From the NCBI GenBank assembly GCA_046760105.1, contig JBHIDJ010000135.1, positions 1-7,860 on the forward strand: a stretch of 7,860 nt of DNA. The letters are read 5' to 3'. Positions 1 through 6,450 of the stretch are shown here, piece after piece. The stretch comes from JBHIDJ01 sp046760105 (GTDB lineage: Bacteria > Pseudomonadota > Gammaproteobacteria > Acidiferrobacterales > SPGG2). Position 1 is the first letter of the stretch, and each line of letters starts with the position of its first letter. Position numbers and translations under genes: made by a program. The notes under the pieces are model-generated. The model was not told the origin of the DNA and did not search any database. It saw only the letters and a program-made list of their open reading frames with translations.

Positions 1-548
1 CGCTACAAGCGGACGCGGTCGATGTCTTCATTGACCCGGGGCTTGCTTTTGGATCCGGTAGGCACGTTAGCACACAGCTCTGCCTCGACTGGCTTGCGCA
101 CCATCGATTTAACGGTGAAGTCGTTATCGACTACGGTTGCGGTTCCGGGATCCTAGCGATCGCTGCCCTGAAACTCGGCGCCCGGCGCGCATGGGGCGTG
201 GACAGTGATCCACGTGCGCTCGCGGTGAGCACGTGCAACGCCGAGCAAAACCGTGTTGCCGCACATTACCGGGCCATAGCGCCGGAAGCACTACCGGCGT
301 CGGCGACAGCCGATGTCGTACTTGCCAATATTCTCGCGCAGCCACTGATCGAACTTGCGCCCAGATTAATCAGCCTACTACGGCCAGGTGGGACCCTAAT
401 TCTAGCGGGGTTGTTGGCGGAACAGCTCGATGGTGTGCGTTCGCACTACTCGCATGAACTTGCCTTGCACACACATTTCCGCAAGGATGACGTTCACGGT
501 CACCAGTGGGCAATGCTGGTAGGCACCAGACCGAGAGGCCCGGACTGA
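1..548 (+). CDS. prmA: Ribosomal protein L11 methyltransferase PrmA, 3' part
   Basis: PrmA trimethylates ribosomal protein L11 using S-adenosylmethionine in the cytoplasm. The gene enters from the left edge; the reading frame is open from base 3 and gives 181 residues before the TGA at 546-548, so roughly the N-terminal L11-recognition domain is missing and the catalytic domain is present. Visible class I methyltransferase landmarks are DPGLAFGSG (from about base 33), VIDYGCGSGILAIAALKLGA (SAM-binding motif I, from about base 123), an acidic GVDSD at the end of the next strand, and LANILAQPL, which is the PrmA counterpart of the NPPY-like catalytic loop. The stretch that is usually GTGTHPTT in PrmA reads GSGRHVST here, keeping the glycines and histidine. 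The stop codon is followed immediately by the ATG of the next gene, so the two are probably co-transcribed. Family assignment is secure; the missing start is due only to the window edge. Confidence 0.95.
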   Translation, partial: LQADAVDVFIDPGLAFGSGRHVSTQLCLDWLAHHRFNGEVVIDYGCGSGILAIAALKLGARRAWGVDSDPRALAVSTCNAEQNRVAAHYRAIAPEALPASATADVVLANILAQPLIELAPRLISLLRPGGTLILAGLLAEQLDGVRSHYSHELALHTHFRKDDVHGHQWAMLVGTRPRGPD

Positions 549-1370
549 ATGAAGACGAAACTGCGCACGCAGTGTCCGACATGTCACACGACGTTTGCCT
601 TGAGCCAGGCGGAGCTAGATGCGGGTGCAGGTCTCGTTCGCTGTGGCCACTGCTCGGTGGTGTTCCAAGCTGAAAAACACCTGTTAATGCCTGTGGACGA
701 AGAGCGCCAATCCCGACGCTCTAAGGCGAAACCACGTGTACACAAACGCCGACATTCAGATAAAGCGAAGAGGCCCAAAAAAACCGAAATTAAGCACGAT
801 AATGTCAGCAGCGCCAATGCGGGTGCTGACACCAGCCCCGAGGAGTTCGTTAGCGACGAGCTCGCCAGGGTGCTGGGCGAAAGACGCCACACACCAACGC
901 GTTCTGTCCTTTGGGGCCTTGGCGCACTGCTGTTACTGACCGCGCTGCTAGGTCAACTCGTGTTTTTCTACGGCAGCGAACTTGCGCGCTACCCGCAGCT
1001 TAAAGCGTGGGTGCTGGCTAGCTGCGAATGGCTCCACTGCGAGATTCGGCCGCGCCAGAATGTGGAATTGATAGAATTACTGCGCACCAGCGTTGCCCCT
1101 CATCCGAAAGAAGCCAAAGTATTGCGCATTCGCGCGTCCATGGTGAGCCGTGCTGAGTTCACGCAACCCTACCCAGCCATGGAGATAACCCTGACCGACA
1201 CTGCAGGCGCAGTGGTCGCACGCCGTACCTTTGCGCCGCGTCATTACCTGAGCAAGAAACCAGCCGCGAGCACCGGCATGGTTCCACATGTCGTCATTGA
1301 TGCATTGCTAGATATCAGCAACCCCGATCCCAATCCCGGCGGTTACGAAATCCGCTTGCTCCCACGCTAG
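549..1370 (+). CDS. Zinc-ribbon and DUF3426 membrane protein of unknown function
   Basis: This 273-residue protein has the architecture of the MJ0042-type zinc-ribbon plus DUF3426 family. Residues 1-40 form the zinc ribbon, with Cys9-x2-Cys12 and Cys32-x2-Cys35. Residues 50-80 are a highly basic, probably disordered linker rich in Lys and Arg. One hydrophobic segment at about 119-141 predicts a single membrane span, leaving the zinc ribbon in the cytoplasm and the DUF3426 domain (about 142-273) outside. Just after the span lie Cys159 and Cys164, a pair seen in the family. The ATG abuts the prmA stop, with GAGAGG at 533-538 as a plausible ribosome site ten bases upstream. No enzymatic motif is visible and no function should be assigned; the family is commonly found between prmA and dusB-fis in gammaproteobacteria. 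The topology is inferred from hydrophobicity and flanking charge only. Confidence 0.85.
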   Translation: MKTKLRTQCPTCHTTFALSQAELDAGAGLVRCGHCSVVFQAEKHLLMPVDEERQSRRSKAKPRVHKRRHSDKAKRPKKTEIKHDNVSSANAGADTSPEEFVSDELARVLGERRHTPTRSVLWGLGALLLLTALLGQLVFFYGSELARYPQLKAWVLASCEWLHCEIRPRQNVELIELLRTSVAPHPKEAKVLRIRASMVSRAEFTQPYPAMEITLTDTAGAVVARRTFAPRHYLSKKPAASTGMVPHVVIDALLDISNPDPNPGGYEIRLLPR

Positions 1371-1585
1371 ACGTCGCGTACGGACAATAGTCAAGTTTTC
1401 TTTTTTGCGCTTGCAGTATTGCATTAATGGTCGCATCAACACTACATGCCAGCCTGCCACAGGCATACAACACAAGGTAATCAATACAACATCTTACAAC
1501 ACGCATGAACGTTCCCGTTCACGTCGCACCTTTTTTTGGTTATGATGCGACCCTTTCCTCAGCGACGCTGGACAACAACAACGAT
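1371..1585. other. Intergenic leader upstream of dusB-fis
   Basis: If dusB starts at 1586, this 215-base gap is the longest non-coding stretch of the window. It contains a T-rich tract at 1395-1406 with no convincing stem before it, a small perfect stem (GCCTG at 1452-1456 with CAGGC at 1460-1464, three-base loop) with no following T run, and a promoter-like pair at 1518-1546, listed separately. An in-frame ATG at 1505 could extend dusB into this region, but the extension is not expected from the family. I see no RNA gene or convincing small ORF. Confidence 0.6.
1518..1546 (+). promoter_or_regulatory. Probable sigma70 promoter of dusB-fis
   Basis: A -35-like TTCACG (1518-1523, four of six consensus matches) is followed by a 17-base spacer and a -10-like TATGAT (1541-1546, five of six). 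Transcription would start near 1553, about 33 bases before the preferred dusB ATG at 1586. The bases directly after the -10, GCGACC, form a GC-rich discriminator, a property of stringently controlled promoters such as E. coli dusB-fis. The hexamers are seen; activity and growth-rate control are inferred. Confidence 0.5.
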
Positions 1586-2572
1586 ATGCAGATAGGCCCG
1601 TACGCGCTAGGAAATAATCTTTGTCTTGCTCCGATGGCCGGTGTTACCGACAGGCCGTTTCGTCAGTTGTGCAAGCAGCTGGGTGCGGGCATGGCCGTTT
1701 CCGAAATGGTGTCGTCAAACTCGCTGCTATGGGGCAGCGAGAAAACGCTGCGGCGCGCAAATCACGAGGGTGAAGTGGAACCGCGCGCGGTGCAAATCGC
1801 CGGTGCCGATCCCACGATGATGGCGGATGCAGCGAGATTCAATGTAGACCGGGGCGCGCAAATCATCGATATCAACATGGGCTGCCCGGCAAAAAAGGTA
1901 TGCAACGTGATGGCAGGATCGGCACTACTGCAGGATGAGCAATTGGTTGCGCGTATTCTTGAAACCGTTGTACGCGCAGTAGATGTGCCGGTTACCCTCA
2001 AGATACGCACCGGTTGGGATCCGGCGCACCGCAACGGCGTTACCATCGCCCGGATCGCGGAGCAATGCGGTATCCAGTTGCTAGCCGTCCACGGGCGCAC
2101 GCGTACGTGTCTTTTTAAGGGTAACGCCGAGTACGACACTATCCGCGCCATTAATGCGGCGACCAAAATCCCTGTCGTGGCTAACGGTGATATTGACACC
2201 CCGGAGAAGGCCGAATGGGTGCTGCGGTACACGGGCGTCGCCGGCATCATGTTCGGTCGTGCCGCGCAGGGGCGGCCCTGGATCTTTCGTGAGATCGGTC
2301 ATTACCTGAAAACCGGGCACAAGCACCCGGAGCCGGCGCCGCAAGAGATTCGCGATACGCTGCTGCGGCACCTCGAAAACCTGTATGTCTTCTATGGGCA
2401 ATACACGGGTGTCAGGGTCGCGCGCAAGCACATCTCCTGGTACAGCAAAGGACATTCGGGCGGTGCGATGTTCCGAAATCTTGTGAATCGCGTGGACACT
2501 GCAGAAGAGCAACTGGCGATGACACGCGAGTTTTTCGACACCGAAATGCAGGCCACGGGGCTCGCGGCATGA
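1586..2572 (+). CDS. dusB: tRNA-dihydrouridine synthase DusB
   Basis: DusB is an FMN-dependent enzyme that reduces uridine (U17 in E. coli tRNAs) to dihydrouridine using NADPH. From the ATG at 1586 the protein has 328 residues, close to the 321 of E. coli DusB, and begins MQIGPYALGN like the family. Landmarks are APMAGVTDRPFR (residues 15-26) at the start of the TIM barrel, DINMGCPAKK (95-104) with the catalytic cysteine at Cys100, LKIRTGW (138-144), VHGRTR (168-173), ANGDI (199-203) and MFGRAAQGRPWIFREI (222-237) in the FMN phosphate region, followed by a helical C-terminal tRNA-binding domain. An in-frame ATG at 1505 would add 27 residues that match nothing in the family and would overlap the putative promoter, so I prefer 1586, although neither start has a strong Shine-Dalgarno. 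The stop overlaps the fis ATG by four bases, the classic dusB-fis arrangement. Confidence 0.95.
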   Translation: MQIGPYALGNNLCLAPMAGVTDRPFRQLCKQLGAGMAVSEMVSSNSLLWGSEKTLRRANHEGEVEPRAVQIAGADPTMMADAARFNVDRGAQIIDINMGCPAKKVCNVMAGSALLQDEQLVARILETVVRAVDVPVTLKIRTGWDPAHRNGVTIARIAEQCGIQLLAVHGRTRTCLFKGNAEYDTIRAINAATKIPVVANGDIDTPEKAEWVLRYTGVAGIMFGRAAQGRPWIFREIGHYLKTGHKHPEPAPQEIRDTLLRHLENLYVFYGQYTGVRVARKHISWYSKGHSGGAMFRNLVNRVDTAEEQLAMTREFFDTEMQATGLAA

Positions 2573-2844
2573 CGGCGCGCGAAGGGCCCATAGCGGCGTG
2601 TGTGCAGACGGCGTTGGAACGCTATTTCCGGCAATTAGACGGGGAAAAGGCGACCGATGTGTACGATATGGTGCTCGAGCAGGTGGAAAAGCCGCTCCTG
2701 GAAGTCGTCATGAATCACGCGCGCAGCAACCAGTGTAAGGCGGCGGAGATGCTTGGCATCAATCGCAACACCTTGCGCAAGAAGTTAAAGCAGTATGGGC
2801 TAAACAGCCAGACGCCACGCAAAAAACCCAGACGCAAGAAGTAG
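2569..2844 (+). CDS. fis: DNA-binding nucleoid protein Fis
   Basis: Fis is a homodimeric nucleoid-associated protein that bends DNA and adjusts transcription of rRNA, tRNA and other growth-linked genes. This copy has 91 residues. The dimerisation helices cover about residues 8-50, including DVYDMVLEQVEKPLLEVVM, and the helix-turn-helix is at about 54-78, with NQCKAAEMLGINRNTLRKKL nearly identical to E. coli Fis. The start ATG lies in an ATGA overlap with the dusB stop, with GGGG at 2557-2560 as a possible ribosome site. Two things are unusual: the N-terminus is much shorter than the E. coli protein, leaving little room for the beta-hairpin arms used in Hin/Gin inversion, and the protein continues past the usual end with a 12-residue basic tail, SQTPRKKPRRKK. 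The assignment is secure from sequence and context. Confidence 0.96.
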   Translation: MTAREGPIAACVQTALERYFRQLDGEKATDVYDMVLEQVEKPLLEVVMNHARSNQCKAAEMLGINRNTLRKKLKQYGLNSQTPRKKPRRKK

Positions 2845-2915
2845 GAAAGCGCCGACGGCAGCGTGCGCGTGTTTCTTGTCCTTTGTATTTCAAACAACCG
2901 TGAGATAAGACAGCG

Positions 2916-4496
2916 ATGTCAGCGATAAAGCGCGCCATAATTAGCGTCTCCGACAAGCGCGGGATTGTCGAGTTTGCCCGTGGTTTGCGTGAGTTCGACG
3001 TCGAGATTCTCTCTACCGGCGGTACTGCCAAGCTGCTCGCCGACAGCGCTGTCGACGTCATTGAGGTCTCCGACTACACCGATTTTCCGGAAATGCTCGA
3101 CGGACGTGTTAAGACTCTACACCCGAAGATCCATGGGGGGGTGTTGGCGCGACGCGATATCGCCGCGCACATGCAGGCATTAGGCGACCACAATATCGCA
3201 CCGATCGATCTGGTCGTGGTCAATCTCTATCCGTTCGAGCAGACCGTAGCGCGTGAAGACTGCGACCTCGCATTGGCTATCGAGAACATCGATATCGGTG
3301 GTCCGACGCTGTTACGAGCGGCCGCCAAGAACCATGGCGCAGTCACCGTGGTTGTCGACCACGCTGACTATGAAACTGTGCTCGAGGAAATGAAAGGCCA
3401 TAACGGCGAAATCGGCCATAACAGCCGCTTTCGCCTCGCGGTCAAGGCATTTGAGCACACCGCCCGCTACGACGGTACGATCGCCAATTACCTCAGCCGT
3501 TGGCAAATCGATGAGAACAACGCTACGCAAGTGCTATTTGGTCACAGCCACAGCATGCAGTTCATCAAAGCCCAGGACATGCGTTATGGCGAAAACCCGC
3601 ATCAAAAAGCCGCGTTCTATGTAGAACAAGGGGCGCCGGCGGGTACGGTCGCCGCCGCCACCCAGCTTCAAGGCAAGGCGCTTTCGTACAACAACATCGC
3701 TGATACCGACGCCGCGCTCGAGTGTGTAAACGCGTTTAGCGAACCCGCGTGCGTTATCGTTAAACACGCCAATCCCTGCGGGGTGGCGATCGCGCAAGAC
3801 ATAAAGCTCGCCTACGAGCGCGCCTTTGAGACCGATCCGGTCTCGGCCTTCGGCGGGATTATCGCCTTTAACCGAACACTGGATGGGCACACCGCACAAA
3901 TGATTATCGACCGCCAATTCGTTGAGGTCATTGCAGCACCGCAAGTCGAAGACGCGGCAAGTGCGCTGCTCGCAGCGAAGAAGGATGTGCGTGTACTCGT
4001 GTGTGGGACCCGTAGCGCCGATGAAGCGGACGGTCTTGATTACAAGCGCGTCAGCGCGGGTCTGCTAATACAAGACCGTGACACCGGCATGGTTGAGAGA
4101 AGCGATCTAAAGGTTGTCACCCAGCGTGCGCCGAGCGAACAAGAGCTACAGGACCTGATTTTCGCATGGCGAGTGGTCAAGTTCGTCAAGTCCAACGCCA
4201 TCGTCTATGCGCGCCACGGCCAAACTGTTGGTATCGGCGCCGGCCAAATGAGCCGCGTTGTCAGCAGCCGCATTGCCGCCATGAAGGCGGCTGACGTTGG
4301 TCTCGAGGTTAAAGGTGCGGTGATGGCCTCGGATGCATTTTTTCCCTTCCGCGATGGACTCGATCAGGCGGCCGCGGTGGGTATCGCCGCGGTGATCGAG
4401 CCCGGCGGTTCGATGCGCGATCAAGAAGTGATTGCGGCGGCGGATGAACACGGCATCGCCATGGTGTTCACCGGTATGCGGCATTTCAGACATTAA
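2916..4496 (+). CDS. purH: Bifunctional AICAR transformylase/IMP cyclohydrolase PurH
   Basis: PurH carries out the last two steps of de novo IMP synthesis: formyl transfer from 10-formyltetrahydrofolate to AICAR, then ring closure to IMP. The protein has 526 residues, the usual full length (529 in E. coli). The N-terminal MGS-like cyclohydrolase domain occupies about residues 1-195, with ILSTGGTAKLL (31-41), GRVKTLHPKIHGG (63-75) and IDIGGPTLLRAAAKNH (125-140). The transformylase domain follows, with RYGENPHQ (223-230), GKALSYNN (253-260), VKHANPCGVA (282-291) containing the catalytic Lys283-His284 pair, DPVSAFGG (307-314) and GAGQMSRV (441-448), ending in the typical TGMRHFRH. It begins 71 bases after fis with no clear terminator between, so read-through from dusB-fis is possible. 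The upstream ribosome site is weak (GTGAGA at 2900-2905). No disruption is visible. Confidence 0.97.
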   Translation: MSAIKRAIISVSDKRGIVEFARGLREFDVEILSTGGTAKLLADSAVDVIEVSDYTDFPEMLDGRVKTLHPKIHGGVLARRDIAAHMQALGDHNIAPIDLVVVNLYPFEQTVAREDCDLALAIENIDIGGPTLLRAAAKNHGAVTVVVDHADYETVLEEMKGHNGEIGHNSRFRLAVKAFEHTARYDGTIANYLSRWQIDENNATQVLFGHSHSMQFIKAQDMRYGENPHQKAAFYVEQGAPAGTVAAATQLQGKALSYNNIADTDAALECVNAFSEPACVIVKHANPCGVAIAQDIKLAYERAFETDPVSAFGGIIAFNRTLDGHTAQMIIDRQFVEVIAAPQVEDAASALLAAKKDVRVLVCGTRSADEADGLDYKRVSAGLLIQDRDTGMVERSDLKVVTQRAPSEQELQDLIFAWRVVKFVKSNAIVYARHGQTVGIGAGQMSRVVSSRIAAMKAADVGLEVKGAVMASDAFFPFRDGLDQAAAVGIAAVIEPGGSMRDQEVIAAADEHGIAMVFTGMRHFRH

Positions 4497-4500
4497 AAAC

Positions 4501-4586
4501 CAAGTAGCAAGTTGCAAGTAGCAAGTTTGAAGTAAGAACCCTCTGGGTTCCCCTTGCTACTTCCTACTTGCCCCTTGCCACTGGGG
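4501..4586. repeat. Heptad-periodic imperfect inverted repeat (hairpin)
   Basis: The left arm is five consecutive 7-base units: CAAGTAG, CAAGTTG, CAAGTAG, CAAGTTT and GAAGTAA (4501-4535). The centre is GAACCC (4536-4541), loop TCT, GGGTTC (4545-4550). The right arm has the complementary units CTTGCTA, CTTCCTA, CTTGCCC and CTTGCCA (4553-4580), running into CTGGGG. The two arms pair imperfectly over most of their length, so the RNA could fold as one long hairpin. It fills nearly the whole purH-purD gap and ends beside the purD ribosome site. The pattern resembles dispersed heptanucleotide repeats of some bacterial genomes; whether other copies exist in this genome cannot be seen from the window. 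There is no T run after the stem, so a simple terminator is unlikely. Confidence 0.85.
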
Positions 4587-4592
4587 TTTAAT

Positions 4593-5879
4593 TTGAAAGT
4601 ACTTATTGTCGGCGGTGGTGGGCGTGAGCACGCGCTGGCGTGGAAGGCCGCACAGTCGCCAAGAGTGCAAAAGGTCTATGTTGCGCCAGGTAATGCCGGC
4701 ACCGCGCGCGAAGAAAATACAGAAAATGTCGATGTCAAAGTCGATGATATCGACGGCCTGCTGCATTTCGCGCAGGCGCAAGCTATTGATTTGACCATTA
4801 TTGGTCCCGAGGCGCCCCTGGTGGCAGGCACGGTCGATGCCTTTCAAGCATCGGGGCGCGCCTGTTTTGGGCCAACCAAGGCAGCGGCGATGCTCGAGGG
4901 CTCGAAGGCGTTTACCAAGGATTTCCTCGCACGCCATGGCATCCCGACGGCTGCCTATGCGAGCTTCACCGACGTCGAGGACGCCAGCGCGTACATCCGG
5001 GAGCACGGTGTGCCCATTGTGGTCAAAGCCGATGGCCTTGCCGCCGGTAAGGGCGTCATCATTGCGCAGACGGTAGAAGAAGCGATCGCGGCTGTGCGGG
5101 GCATGCTAGCGGGCGAGGCCTTCGGTGATGCGGGTCGTCGTGTCGTGATTGAAGAGCATCTTAGCGGCGAGGAGGCGAGCTTTATCGTCATGGTCGACGG
5201 TGAACATATCCTGCCGATGGCTACCTCCCAGGACCACAAAGCGCGCGATGACGGCGACCAAGGACCCAATACAGGCGGCATGGGCGCCTATTCGCCGGCG
5301 CCGGTAGTGACCCGCGAGGTCCAAACGCGCATCATGACTGAGGTGATCGGACCGACGGTGCGCGGGATGGCGCGCGAAGGCTACGCTTATACCGGTTTTC
5401 TCTACGCTGGTTTGATGATCGCGGGCGATGGCACCCCGAATGTGTTGGAATACAACTGTCGGTTTGGCGATCCGGAGGCGCAGCCCATTTTGCTACGACT
5501 GCAATCGGATCTGATCGAGCTGATAGAGGCGGCGCTAGCTAGACGGCTTGATGGGGTCGAGACGCGTTGGGACCCGCGTATCGCTTTGGGCGTGGTGATG
5601 GCGGCGGGCGGTTATCCTGGGTCCTACCACCGGGGCGACGTCATCAGCGGATTGCCGTCAGCGCCCGAAGCAGACTACAAGGTGTTTCACGCCGGCACGG
5701 CTGATAGAGACCGCCAGATCGTGACCAATGGCGGACGTGTGCTGTGCGTCACCGCGCTTGGTGATTCCGTGCGAGCAGCGCAGGTGCGCGCCTATGAGCT
5801 CGTACACCAAATCAGCTGGAAAGACGTATACTACCGACGCGACATTGGCTACCGCGCGATTGCGAGGGAAAACAGCTGA
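4593..5879 (+). CDS. purD: Phosphoribosylamine-glycine ligase PurD (GARS)
   Basis: PurD catalyses the second step of purine synthesis, joining glycine to 5-phosphoribosylamine with ATP. From the TTG at 4593 it has 428 residues (429 in E. coli) and begins MKVLIVGGGGREHALAW exactly where the family does. The N-domain includes APGNAGTA (31-38) and IIGPEAPL (69-76). The ATP-grasp domain includes GSKAFTKDFLARHGIP (103-118), KADGLAAGKGVI (145-156), GPNTGGMGAYSP (224-235) and EYNCRFGDPE (286-295) with metal-binding Glu and Asn. The C-domain ends YRAIARENS. No ATG is available between the in-frame TAA at 4533 and the conserved N-terminus. A further TTG at 4554 would add 13 residues coded by the repeat and is unlikely to be the start. 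The CTGGGG at 4581-4586 is the only plausible ribosome site. The gene is intact. Confidence 0.95.
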   Translation: MKVLIVGGGGREHALAWKAAQSPRVQKVYVAPGNAGTAREENTENVDVKVDDIDGLLHFAQAQAIDLTIIGPEAPLVAGTVDAFQASGRACFGPTKAAAMLEGSKAFTKDFLARHGIPTAAYASFTDVEDASAYIREHGVPIVVKADGLAAGKGVIIAQTVEEAIAAVRGMLAGEAFGDAGRRVVIEEHLSGEEASFIVMVDGEHILPMATSQDHKARDDGDQGPNTGGMGAYSPAPVVTREVQTRIMTEVIGPTVRGMAREGYAYTGFLYAGLMIAGDGTPNVLEYNCRFGDPEAQPILLRLQSDLIELIEAALARRLDGVETRWDPRIALGVVMAAGGYPGSYHRGDVISGLPSAPEADYKVFHAGTADRDRQIVTNGGRVLCVTALGDSVRAAQVRAYELVHQISWKDVYYRRDIGYRAIARENS

Positions 5880-5923
5880 GTGTCGCTAAGACGTTGCACC
5901 GCTTGCAGGCCTACGTGAATCTT

Positions 5924-5929
5924 GAGGAG
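5924..5929 (+). promoter_or_regulatory. Strong ribosome binding site of purE
   Basis: GAGGAG lies five bases before the ATG at 5935 and fixes the purE start. It is the clearest Shine-Dalgarno in the window and contrasts with the weak sites of dusB, purH and hemF and the UUG starts of purD and tsaC, suggesting purE is translated independently and efficiently. Confidence 0.8.
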
Positions 5930-5934
5930 TTTTT

Positions 5935-6444
5935 ATGAACCGCAAGTCCTTTGTCGCCGTGATCATGGGGTCCGACTCGGACCTCGGGACAATGAGCAAC
6001 ACACTCGATGTGCTTGAGAAGCTCGGCATCGCCTACGAGGTGAAGATTGCGTCAGCGCACCGTACGCCCGACTTCACCCAGGCATACGTCAAGGAGGCGG
6101 ATCGTCGCGGATGCGCCGTTTTCATCGCGGCCGCCGGTCTCGCTAATCATCTGTCGGGCACCATCGCTGCGCTCACGGTGAAGCCGGTCATCGGTGTGCC
6201 GATGGCGACCGGTCCGCTGCAGGGACAGGATGCGTTGTTCTCCACCGTGCAAATGCCCGGTGGAATACCGGTGGCGTGCGTCGCAATCGGTAGCCCCGGT
6301 GCGAAGAACGCGGCTTACCTTGCCGCAGAGATCCTGGCGCTGTCCGATCAGGAAGTTGCGAGGCGCCTCGTGGCCGACCGTGAGGCAATCGCCGCCGAAG
6401 TCGTCGCCAAGGACGCGGCGTTGGGTAAGAAACTGGAGAATTGA
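5935..6444 (+). CDS. purE: PurE, N5-CAIR mutase or AIR carboxylase type uncertain
   Basis: PurE makes 4-carboxyaminoimidazole ribonucleotide (CAIR) for purine synthesis, either by rearranging N5-CAIR made by PurK (class I) or directly from AIR and CO2 (class II). The 169-residue protein shows IMGSDSDLGTM (10-20), SAHRTPD (40-46) with His42 equivalent to the catalytic His45 of E. coli, and MPGGIPVACVAIG (107-119) followed by GAKNAAYLAA. The SAHRTP motif is class I-like. However, the active-site loop that normally reads GAGGAAHLPG is AAGLANHLSG here (66-75), and purK, which often follows purE, is absent: tsaC begins six bases after the stop. The substrate preference therefore cannot be settled from sequence alone. 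Start choice is fixed by a strong GAGGAG site. The gene sits 55 bases after purD, probably in the same transcript. Confidence 0.93.
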   Translation: MNRKSFVAVIMGSDSDLGTMSNTLDVLEKLGIAYEVKIASAHRTPDFTQAYVKEADRRGCAVFIAAAGLANHLSGTIAALTVKPVIGVPMATGPLQGQDALFSTVQMPGGIPVACVAIGSPGAKNAAYLAAEILALSDQEVARRLVADREAIAAEVVAKDAALGKKLEN

Positions 6445-6450
6445 TAGCCG

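Noticed and set aside
1371..1470. Terminator after the DUF3426 gene
   Set aside because: The T-rich tract at 1395-1406 has no convincing stem before it, and the small GCCTG/CAGGC stem further on has no T run.
1505..1585. N-terminal extension of DusB from the ATG at 1505
   Set aside because: The 27 extra residues are low-complexity and unlike the family, whose N-terminus matches from 1586; a promoter-like sequence lies inside the extension.
1762..2512. Long minus-strand open frames opposite dusB, and others opposite purH, purD and tsaC
   Set aside because: They lie wholly antisense to clearly conserved genes, have no recognisable domains or ribosome sites, and are expected by chance in GC-rich coding sequence.
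2845..2915. Terminator or separate promoter between fis and purH
   Set aside because: I found only very short GC stems and no -35/-10 pair with acceptable spacing; no PurR-like operator is visible either.
3394..3425. Nine-base direct repeat GGCCATAAC within purH
   Set aside because: It codes for a repeated Gly-His-Asn in a variable surface linker of PurH; two short copies are too few to call a repeat element.
4554..4592. PurD start at the upstream TTG
   Set aside because: The 13 added residues are translated repeat sequence; conserved PurD begins with MKVLIVG at the TTG at 4593, which also has a GGGG upstream.
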